Positions 1 to 9,400 of a stretch of DNA of 14,656 nucleotides are shown here, one piece after another. This stretch comes from Capsaspora owczarzaki ATCC 30864. Its lineage: Eukaryota > Opisthokonta > Filasterea. The notes beneath the pieces are model-generated. The model had not been told where the DNA came from and searched no databases. It was given only the letters and a program-made list of their open reading frames with translations. Where the stretch lies: the NCBI RefSeq assembly GCF_000151315.2, contig NW_011887308.1, forward strand, positions 534,951-549,606, read 5' to 3'. The number at the start of each line of letters is the position of its first letter. Position 1 is the stretch's first letter. A program made the translations under genes and the position numbers.

Positions 1-1047
1 GCATTGAAGCGTCGATTGCCGCGCCTCGGAAAACTGGCACGAGGTTTCAGTGCAAAGACAATCGCCACAGAGCTGTCGATACTCGTAGTCACAATCGAAA
101 GCATCGCATGCAACTGTTGCGGGCGGGCGAGTGCTGGACCGACAGAACGAATCGTCCACGACAATGTATTGAGGCTGTCCGTTGTCGCTGTGGGTGCGCT
201 CATAGCATTGAATAATTGCATGTTGAACACCTGCGCCGCATCGCGCAGAACAGTCGCTCAACGAAGTGTTACGCCAAAGGAAGCGTCGCAGGTTGAACGA
301 CAGAGTAAACTCGTCACGGTCGAAACTCGCTTTACCGACTTGGTCCAGGTCGAGGCGGAGAGCGAGTCCGTTGTTGGCAAGATCACCATTCAGCCACGAA
401 GCCACCAAATCATCGAGTGCCGACTCAAAGGATGCATCCGTGACAACCCGCTGCTGGTTGTCGCTGTTGGTGATGTCGAGCTGTGCGATGGCGGCTGAAT
501 TGAGCTGCGGCAGTGAGCTCGTACTAGCTGGGTGCCAGTCAGAAAGCACCGAGTACACCAGGTAATTCTGTGGACTGGAGGCCAAAACGGAAGCGCCCAG
601 TGATGCATTCGAGACGTGGACCACCTCGCCAGCCAAGCGAATGTCGTTGGCAAGATATGCCAGATCAAACGACACAAGAGGGAGACAATCGCGCTCAAAG
701 CCGCCAATGACACGGACGCGATCAAGTGCGAGCTGCACAGCACGATCAGAGACGCCCTGAATCTCCAGGTACGCGGCCTGGGTGGCATCCACATTCGCCC
801 AGATGTGTGTGCGTTGGCCAAAGACGCGAGTCGAACGAAGCGGCAGGTCGGCAGAATTGTACAGGACAATATCAAACACCTCAGCGTAGTGCGCTGGATG
901 CTCATCCATGTACACAGTTGGAATGGAGAGCTCGACTCGATGTACGACAGCCGGTGCATCAAAGGTAACACGTTCGCACCCGGCAAGTACGAGATCCGCG
1001 CAGAACAAAACAAAAAAACGGCTCTGGTTGCCACTTTCACGGCACAA
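1..1047 (-). CDS. Secreted CBM96/DNRLRE-like plus TSP1-repeat protein, partial at both ends
   Basis: The minus strand is open without a stop from 1047 to the left edge, about 349 codons, so the C-terminus is missing. Codons from about 960 down to 280 read as a beta-rich domain, ending in VASWLNGDLANNGLALRL at about 395-340. This resembles the W-x-x-G-x-x-x-N-x-G-L signature of DNRLRE/CBM96 carbohydrate-binding modules. At about 260-75 follows a thrombospondin type 1 repeat: SDCSARCGAGVQ, a third Cys, DDSFC, RPPATVAC and DAFDC. The six Cys match the ADAMTS-type TSR, but the usual Trp ladder before the first Cys is mostly lost. A further Cys-rich stretch runs to the edge. These modules imply a secreted or cell-surface adhesion or matrix protein (inference). 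The 5' end is unresolved: the first in-frame ATG is at 909, inside domain-like sequence, and no AG acceptor follows the T-rich stretch near 1010. It is divergent from the nuclease gene. Module calls are moderate; coding status is firm. Confidence 0.72.
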   Translation of the reverse strand, partial: MCRESGNQSRFFVLFCADLVLAGCERVTFDAPAVVHRVELSIPTVYMDEHPAHYAEVFDIVLYNSADLPLRSTRVFGQRTHIWANVDATQAAYLEIQGVSDRAVQLALDRVRVIGGFERDCLPLVSFDLAYLANDIRLAGEVVHVSNASLGASVLASSPQNYLVYSVLSDWHPASTSSLPQLNSAAIAQLDITNSDNQQRVVTDASFESALDDLVASWLNGDLANNGLALRLDLDQVGKASFDRDEFTLSFNLRRFLWRNTSLSDCSARCGAGVQHAIIQCYERTHSDNGQPQYIVVDDSFCRSSTRPPATVACDAFDCDYEYRQLCGDCLCTETSCQFSEARQSTLQC

Positions 1048-2236
1048 TCAACTGCCACGCCACGGTTCTTCTACCTCTCGTATTTTGATTCTGATCCGAA
1101 AGCAAGAATCCCGCGAGTTGTTGCATATTCTGTTACAATTCCGCAGTCGTATTCAGTCCACTCGCGTCCTGCCACCGGATTTAAGTATAATTTGGGTAAG
1201 TTTCAAAGCGTAAAGTCGTTCGAGTGTCCTGGTCTCACGATTCTCACATTTGTTGTCAACAGAGCTCTGTACGGTAGGATCTGCGGTAGGAATAGTGAAA
1301 AGAAAGCCGTCGACGAAAGCTTGTGGTGCTTTACTGAGCTTAGAATTGAGCCACTACGAAGGGGTTGGTACCTCTTGGAACAAAGGCCATCTGTTCCCAA
1401 GCCATATCGCTTCAATTGTGGACCCCACGCAGTATACTCCCCAAAACATGTCATACGCGGCTGCGTTTTCCACTTTTGCGTACATCAACGTTGTCCCCAT
1501 GGCCGCAAGGTTCAATCAACTATACTGGGGTCCCGCAGAAACGGCTTTCGTCGAGGTTGTTCTCGCCAAGGGCAGCGGCTCCCAAGTCTTTTTTCTGACT
1601 GGCGCGCTTGGCACACCCTCCCAGCAAACGTTAAATTATGGACAACCTGTTCCGACCGGCCCTTTTTTTACTGCCATGTGCATTCCAGGGGTTGGAAGTG
1701 GCGCCGCATATGCTCAATTCAACAGTGATGAACGCCAACTCGACCGTTCCGATCCGGATCAGCGCTCGGCAGTCGAGTTCATGAGTTTGGGAGAACTCGA
1801 GGCGTTGCTAGGGAGAGGCCAGATGTTCGCAGTTAATTGCGGTCAAGCAAATTACAAGAACGACCTGATAGCTGCGTTCGCCCCAGCCAAGAAAAACAAC
1901 AATGGACAATCTGTCACCTTCAATCCTGATTCGCATCGTCGAGAAACCCAACTCTTGGGAAATCGAGATCCTGGAGATCGTTGCACTCTTGATAGCGAGT
2001 GCAAGATTCCGATGGAATGCATCAGTAACAAATGCACATGTGTTGACTGCAAGAACATCCAACCGATTTCCTTGACGGGCGCTACTCAGCAGGAGATTGA
2101 TGACATTGCGAGAATCATGTGTGAGGGTCACACACAGCCAACGGACCCACTGCTATTGAGCAAATATTTCGGATCACTACAACGTGCGAGCTGTACTTGC
2201 AAATGGGATACCAGCACCGACGAGTGTAAGCCGTAG
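1004..2236 (+). CDS. DNA/RNA non-specific endonuclease (NUC domain), ENDOD1/EndoG-like, two exons
   Basis: Exon 1 ends at 1195 before GTAAGT. Exon 2 runs from 1263, after TTGTTGTCAACAG, to TAG at 2234-2236, and the phases join (phase 1). Exon 1 carries the NUC N-terminal strands (YLSYFDSDPKARIPRVVAYS, then RPATGFKY). Exon 2 carries the catalytic region YEGVGTSWNKGHLFPSH, then STFAYINVVPMAARFN and WGPAE. In the family (Serratia nuclease, EndoG) these correspond to DRGH, the Mg-binding Asn and the conserved W-x-x-x-E; the enzymes cleave DNA and RNA using a His base and one Mg ion. Here DRGH reads NKGH, keeping His but replacing Asp and Arg. A Cys-rich EB/EGF-like tail (about 1970-2230) suggests secretion. 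The 5' end is unresolved: the frame stays open far upstream, with ATGs at 898 and 940 and a possible acceptor at 1002-1003, and no signal peptide is visible. Starting at 940 would give 409 residues. An upstream exon is possible. Confidence 0.8.
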
Positions 2237-2327
2237 TCCGTGTAGGCCAGGCTCTCTGGCAATTGGGCAACTTGCTCGTCGGGCTGCGTTCTCCAGTTTT
2301 TTGTGCACCTGTTTTGCCCTTCATCTC

Positions 2328-2333
2328 AATAAA
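2328..2333 (+). terminator. Polyadenylation signal of the nuclease gene
   Basis: AATAAA lies 92 nt after the nuclease stop codon, in the normal position for a eukaryotic cleavage and polyadenylation signal. Confidence 0.75.
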
Positions 2334-3432
2334 GCGACCTCACAACGCGACGACTTGTAACCTCGAAATTTGAGCCTTTCGGTTTGCGCAACGCATTTTA
2401 GTGTAACCTGGAAATTTCCGTGATATCAAAGGTGCCACAGACTTTCGTTGCTATTAGATCTAGCTTTGTACTGTTGCTGCTTCCTTATTCGAGAGTAGAT
2501 AGACGTTGTTATGCTTGATAGCTGCAATAGCCCTGGCGGAGGAATTTCAGGAAAAACGCTGGTTGTGCTTTTCACGAACGGTGCGGAGATCACCATGTGA
2601 ACAAAGTCGCTCGGAATCTGCGGAAGACCTTGTTCGATGCGAATTCCTCATTCTTGTTGGATGAATCTGTGGCAGACATGATGCTATCGAGCGGCTGGCG
2701 CTGAAACGACTCACATCAAATATTGTGGAGTTTCTCCCTCAAATGACTCACCCAAGGCTTCCATCTCAACAGACTGACACCAGATGCTGTTTTTCGCACA
2801 TAAATACACTCTATGGTGCTTGGCAGGGTCAGAGGGCGATACAGCCCAGTCCTGGAATTCAGGGCACCTGCTCGAAATCATCTGCCTGTTGAGCCTGCAG
2901 TCCGCGGCGCGCTAGAGATCCGCTGTATTTGTTTGATCTCGATCAAATTTACTAAGATTTTGTATTGTAGAGTGAAGGTGCCTCGGTTCGGTCGAACAAC
3001 AGGCCATTTTTTGGGTGCCTAACTCCGGCAGTTTCGTCGGAGCGCTCCCCCTCGACCGTGTCGGTCTTCTTTCACCGCTTCTTTTTGAAGCACTATTTGC
3101 CATTGGATGTCGGGGAGAGCGCGACGCGGAAATCGCCCTCGAACGGACGAGATTCCTTATTTTGACTTTTCGTAATGCTGCGCCAGCCAAATCGAAGTCG
3201 GCTCAGGAAGGCTCTGCCAGCCCCGCCGCTGTGGCAAGTTACTCAAATGAGGTCCGCTACATGAAATTTGTGAGAATAGGGCAATGGCGTCCAGAGGACA
3301 GGCGTGAGATCGAAACGTTAGGCATTCTTCACATTAAATGGATTTGTCGTGACATTCAGTCGGTTTTGAAGTTTGAATTTTTTTTCTCCACCGTTTTTTT
3401 TTTTTTTTTTTGTTGGTTTTTTTTTTTTCCAA
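2334..3432. other. Intergenic region with no convincing gene
   Basis: About 1.1 kb between the nuclease polyadenylation signal and the LRR gene. The open frames here are short and show no recognised domain. Two short peptides look mildly protein-like: plus strand 2511-2600 (29 codons, containing a Walker-A-like GGGISGKT) and plus strand 2588-2704 in another frame. They could be relics of a decayed gene or chance. The right part (about 2800-3432) should hold the promoter and 5' leader of the LRR gene. A 5' non-coding exon ending at the T-tracts is possible. Confidence 0.5.
3394..3428 (+). repeat. Twin T-tracts just before the LRR gene start
   Basis: A run of 18 T (3394-3411), then GTTGG, then a run of 12 T (3417-3428), ending 4 nt before ATG at 3433. 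This is either a T-rich core-promoter or leader element, or the polypyrimidine tract of a 5' intron. An AAGCAG acceptor at 3440-3442 would join in phase 0. Confidence 0.6.
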
Positions 3433-6400
3433 ATGGTTAAGCAGGCGGTACCCTCGGCTGCTTCTGCTCCCACTCCTACTCCCGTGCGCGCTACAAGAGC
3501 CACCAGGCCAAAGACTGGTGGCAGCCTCAGTAGCACCGACGCAGTGGAAGACGATCGTGTGGTCGCGCCAATGGAGGTCGATCCACCCAAACCCAAGCGA
3601 GCTGCTGCACGTGTTGCTGCCAATGCTGCTGCTGCTGCTACACCAGCTGTACAAGTGGCTACTACTACTATTGCTGCTCCGCGAGGCAGGACCAGCAAGG
3701 CAGCCGCACCTGTCCCTGCCACTTCAATCTCAGAGCCGCTGAGCAAGGTGCCGCTCCTGTCCAAGAGTTGTGAGGCGTAATGCCAGTCCACTAACTCGTC
3801 ACTGACATCTTGTTTGCTTCGTTTGTGATTCCTACTGTTTGATTTTTCAAATAGCGCCAGACCGCTCAGAAAAAGGCCACTGCACCAACAAACCAAGGAT
3901 CTCAGACTGTGAGCTACCATCTTCGTGCTCGCAAACCCATTCAGGTTGCAGTTGCGCGTACTAGCAAGACGAGTTCAACTTCCAGTAATGGCGTTCCCAC
4001 GACCATCCGCAGCAAGCGTCGGGCTGCTGAAATGGCCGGGGAGAACACCTCAACATCCAAGAAGAACAAGAAGAAGGCTCGTCAAACGGATGCTGACGAT
4101 GCTGACGACGGCGATTACGAGGACTGCGACGACGACACTGCTGGCGACGGCGACGACAACCAGGACAGCAAGAAGCTCAGCAGGGAGGAAGCGATCGGTG
4201 AAGCACTCCTGCAAAACACCACACTGACTACGCTCGAGTATGTACTTGTCGGCTTCTGCTAACTCCATGTTTGTTTGATGCCTTGACTCACCGTATGGTA
4301 TCAGCTTGGGTGAGTGTGTGATTGACTTCAAGAATGCTAGAATGCAGCCGATTGCGGCAGCGTTAGTGCAGAACAAAACGCTGACGACACTCCGGTATGC
4401 AAAGCTGGATCCATTTGCCGATGCCATGGTCATGGCAGCTGTACAAAGCTCACTCGCTCACTGCTTTGCTTTATGATAACAGGACTAGAAATTACATTGA
4501 CGCAGTGATTGCTGATGCACTGACGCAAAACACCACACTGACTGAACTCTCGTAAGTTGTTTTTGCACCATTTGCCCGTGTTGCTTTGTGCGAGGTAATT
4601 GGCTCACCATGTAACGACAGAGGTTACCTCGATGCCAATGGAGCGCGATCGATGGCAAAGGCACTGACGCAGAACGCCACGTTGACCACGCTCTAGTACG
4701 CACCAATTTCGCATGTTGATTGCATTCGAGTTTACCATTGCAAACGCTTCTGTTTGTTTCGATGGCGTCGCTCGTTGTGTGGTAACAGTTTGCACTCGGG
4801 TAAATTCGGCTCGGCAGAATCAAACCCGATTGCCGCCATCCTGAAGCAAAACACGTCACTGACCACCCTAGAGTATGCTTCTTTCCTCTCATGCTGACCA
4901 CTACCGCGTCTGATTGCGAACATCAATCTAACCATGTCTGTATGTTGGGTCAGGTTGTATGGTCCTCAGATTGGAGACTTTGGAGCTCAAGCGATTGGAG
5001 AAGCGCTGAAATCAAACACCACTTTGACTGCACTCCGGTACGGATTCCACTCTCTTCGTCTTCTGCTAGTTGCTTGTTCGCTGATAAGTTGAATCGTATA
5101 TTGATTCTCATGTCATGGTCTCCAGCTTGATCGGCAACGACATTGGCAGCGCTGGAGCGCAAGCGATTGGAGAGGCACTCAAGACCAACTCGGCATTGAC
5201 TACGCTTGTGTCAGTGCCATTCTCATGCTGAATCATTGCTTGAGGTCATGCGAGAAGCGCAGTGATGTGTGTTGCTCACTTCGTTCAAATAGTTTGAATA
5301 ACAACAAGATTGGCGAAGCTGGAGCACGTGCGATCGCTGATGCTCTGGTGTGCAACAAGACGTTGACCACGCTTTCGTACGTTCCGCCGGATGGATGTTG
5401 TGGCCTTGGGTTCTACTGCTGCGTTGTTATGCCATCGCTGACATCAATTGCCACAGCATGTACTGGTGTTCGATTGGAGATGCTGGAGTTGAAGCCATTG
5501 TCCACGCGCTCGAGAAGAACACTACGTTGACCTCCCTCAAGTATGATCCTTGGCTCTCTTTGACTGAATCCATGTTTTTGCCACTGCAAGCGATGGTTCA
5601 TTCGTCATATCGCTGACTGTAATGCTCGCAGCTTGAAAAACAATATCACTCTCGGCTCTGGCGCGCAGGCGGCGATACCACGGATGCTCCAAGTGAACAC
5701 GACGCTGACTGAGCTTGAGTACGTGACAGCTTCTATCTTCATCCCCTTACCCAAACCAAAAGCAGAAAGATGAAGAGAACGAAAATCGAGGCAATCACGG
5801 CTGCCTAATACCGCATGCTCACACGTTGATTATAGTCTGGGCGACAATAGATTGAACAGCGTTGGATTCCAAGCAATTGCAGAAGCGCTCGCGCGAAACA
5901 CTTCTCTCACGACACTCTCGTACGAGTTTCCCTGTTCATGTTGATGAATGCTGTGCTGTATTGTGGTATCCGATGGTATGGCTCACCGCTTTGGGAATAG
6001 ACTTGCGTATAACGCCATGGAACTAGCCGGAGCGCAGGCGATTGCCACAGCACTCAAGAGCAACACCACACTGACCACACTCGAGTATGTTCGCAATCTG
6101 TCATGCCGGTTCGACGCTATCACTGCTAATGATCATGGTGCTTTGGAATTCTCACAATCGGATACAGTCTGGATCACAGTCGATCTGGTGATGCCGGCGC
6201 GCAGGCCATTGCGGATGCTCTTCGGCAGAACAAGACGCTTACGACTCTGCAGTATGTTTTTCTGCCGCACATTGGTCCATTTCTGTCTGCAAAGGCCAAA
6301 TATTAACCTTGCTTGTATTGCGTGTCACGTGTCAAGTCTCAATGACTGCAGGATTGGCACTGCTGGACTCCAAGCGATCGGAGGAGCACTCGCGCAGAAC

Positions 6401-9400
6401 AACACGTTGACCACGCTCAAGTACGTTTGGGAGCGATATTGTTGGCTATTCTTGTCTGGAAGAGAGCGAAGCTATATTCTAGTGATTCATTGTCTTACCA
6501 CTCGAAAACACAGTCTTTCAATGAACCCGATTGACGATGTTGGTGCCAACAGCATTGCCGAAATGCTGAAGTCGAACACCAGTTTGACCACTCTCGAGTA
6601 CGTTCTATGCTCCTGTTGTTGTGGAACTGGTTGTTGCTGCTTTTACTCACGATCAGCCAACAGTCTGAGTTGCAGTCAACTTCGTTTTAAAGTGCACGAG
6701 ATTGCCGAAGCTCTCAAGCAGAACACGGCGCTGACGACACTCGAGTAAGGGTTTCGAACACCTTTCTGTCACTCATACACAATTGCTGTTCCTTGCCCGT
6801 TCTATTGCTCACCGCATTGCTCAATCAGTTTATCGTCCAATGATCGTGGTTTGATTGCCTTCAACCCTATCGGCGCTGTTGGAGCGCAGGCGATTGCCGA
6901 GGCCCTGAAGCAGAGCAAGACTCTGACGACGCTGCGGTACGTTCTTTGTTTGCTGATTGATGTCACACCTGAAGGCGGACGACCTGCTTGTTGGTATTCT
7001 TACTTAACATGTGGTTGCAGTCTGAATAACAATGCCATTGGCACTGCTGGTGTGAAACCTATTGCCGAGGCGCTCAAAGTGAACACTGCGCTGACCACTC
7101 TCGAGTATGTTCAACCATTCGTGCTGATTGATGTTGTCATGCCTCATTTCAGTGCCTTACTTGTTATGTGGGCGCAGGCTGGATGGCAATTCCATTGGTG
7201 ATGCTGAGACGCAGGCAATTGCACCCGCGCTTGTTCAGAACACGACTCTAACCTCGCTCAAGTATGTACCAAGTCGCACGCCGATATGCCTCGATGCTTG
7301 ATTCACTGAAACTGACACTGTTTCTGGGATTAGACTAGGGAACGGCGTGCTTGGCAAAGCTGGAGCGCACGCGATTGCCACTGTGCTGAAGCAAAACGCC
7401 AAGCTCACCACCCTCGAGTACGGTCACCTTTCATTGTGTGTCGTTTGATGCTCCGAAAGTGATAGCAAGTGCTAATTGATGATTCATGGTTCGTTTTCTT
7501 GTTTGGTTTTTTGTTTTCTTCACCGTGATGGCATCACAGGGTGACGGCTCGCTTTGTTGACTCAGGAGTGCAAACAATCGCAGCCGCACTCAAACACAAC
7601 ACTACGCTGACCACGTTCAAGTAGGTTATACTCCCCCTCGTGCCGGTCAAAATCTCACGTGTGCGCATAAAATGATTCTTTCTGATGCGATTACTCACGG
7701 CGTGATTCCAGGTTGCGCGACATGAACCGCTATGACCCTGAATTCGAGCGTGAAATGTCAGAACCATTGACCACAGAGCGGTATGTTGTCTTGCAGTTGA
7801 CATTCACTCTGAAGTGGCCAGAGGTGGTCGCTCACGCAACTTGTCACCGTGTGGTCACAGTCTGCTGCCGCAGGTGCGTAATCCGCATGGATTTGGACTC
7901 GAAAAAGCCCTGTCGCGGGTTTCCAGGCTTTTGTATGTTCCTTCTCCCTTCTCCTGTCGTTCCCCCTTCTATGACGACGACGCATGTGATGCTTCTTTCG
8001 ATGGATATAAGTAACTCAGTTTATGCGGACAGTATGCGTGAGAACATTGTTGACTCTGCTGGAGTGCAAGTGATTCAAGAGGTTCTGAGTTTGATCAAGC
8101 CAAGCAAGCTTGAGTAGGTTCTCGTGCTCGTTGGTGTTGTGACTTCCATTGCAACTCACATTGATTGTTGTTCACGACACTGTTTAGGATTCGCTTTGGC
8201 CTTGACGACTTTGGAGCGCAAGTGCTTGCAACATCACTCAAGCAGAACTCTTGGATGACCGAGCTCAAGTTTGTTTGCTTCTTTCGCGCTGATGTTCTAT
8301 GTTCTGGGGGTAGCGCGGTGGCGTCGGGGGCGTCCGTGGTCGATCAGATTCAGTTTTGGTGGGAGCACATCAGCGCTCACCGTGACAACAGTCTGCGTTC
8401 CAGTCAGGTTGGCCCGATTGGAGCCCAAGCGATTGCAGAAGCGCTGATGCAGAACACCAAGCTCACTATACTCAAGTATGTTGTCTTTCCATCGCGCTGG
8501 CTTGCTGATTGTTGTCGTTCTTGGCGTTGTCAACTAATCGCTGCTTGGTCATGTCGGGGGTTTGTTCAATCACGACACGATTCTAGTCTGAGTTCCACTC
8601 AGCTCGGAGATGCAGGAGCGGAAGCGATTTCCAAGGCACTCAGGGTGAACACGACACTGACCACTCTAAAGTACGAAAGGACTATTTCTGCCCTTGCTTA
8701 TTGCCACCCTTTTGATGCACTGCGTTGATGATACTGACACTTTGAGCAGCCTGTACGAATGTTGGATTGGCAGTGCAGGAGCTCAGGCGCTGGCGGAGGA
8801 ACTGAAGCAAAACGTGGGATTGACTTCATTCTAGTACGTTTTCGTTCGCTTGCTACCTTGCATGCTGAGTATGTCGTTTGATGGACAGCGATAGTGGTAC
8901 TTACCTTTTGAGAGCAGCCTGTCCCGCAATTCTATCGGCGATAGTGGTGCAAATGCGATGGCGGCAGTGATTTCGCAGAACACAACACTGACGACCCTCG
9001 AGTATGTTCCTCTCGCTTTTCTGCTGCTTCGTATCGCATTGGTAATTGAACAAGCTGCATGTACTCACTGCATTGTACACAGTCTCGGAAAGAATCATAT
9101 TGGCGATGCTGGCGCCGCAAGGTTGGCAGAAGCGCTCCTGCGGAATACCACGCTTAAGGGGCTCAGGTATAGAACCAGATTGAGATCAACAATGAATGTG
9201 TGTACGTGCTGCTCTGCAGTGCTTTTGCTCACTCGCATGTAAACAGTTTGTGGTATAACGAAATGAGCGAAGCAGGACAGCGAGTGATGGCAGCAGCACG
9301 CAGCCAGAATTCTGCACTTGACTGGCTCAAGTATGGGTCCCCTTTCTCTGATGCTGATACTGCCGTGTATGCACGTGGTACTTACTGTTTGATGAAATTT

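Noticed and set aside
4-498. Plus-strand open frame of 164 codons
   Set aside because: The opposite strand carries the DNRLRE-like and TSP1 coding sequence with clear cysteine spacing; this frame is its shadow.
390-1058. Minus-strand open frame of 222 codons in another frame
   Set aside because: Low-quality composition; the neighbouring minus frame, open to the left edge, shows real domain signatures.
3015-3440. Plus-strand open frame of 141 codons before the LRR gene
   Set aside because: No recognisable domain and it ends in the T-tracts as a poly-Phe run; more likely promoter or leader sequence.
4690-4698. Stop codon TAG inside the LRR array, suggesting a pseudogene
   Set aside because: The TAG spans an exon-intron junction (TA, then GTACGC); after splicing the codon is TAT. 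The same applies at 8832-8834.
4305-9330. Regularly spaced repeats that could be taken for a CRISPR or satellite array
   Set aside because: The repeats encode diverged protein modules with splice sites on both sides; DNA identity between units is far too low for CRISPR repeats.
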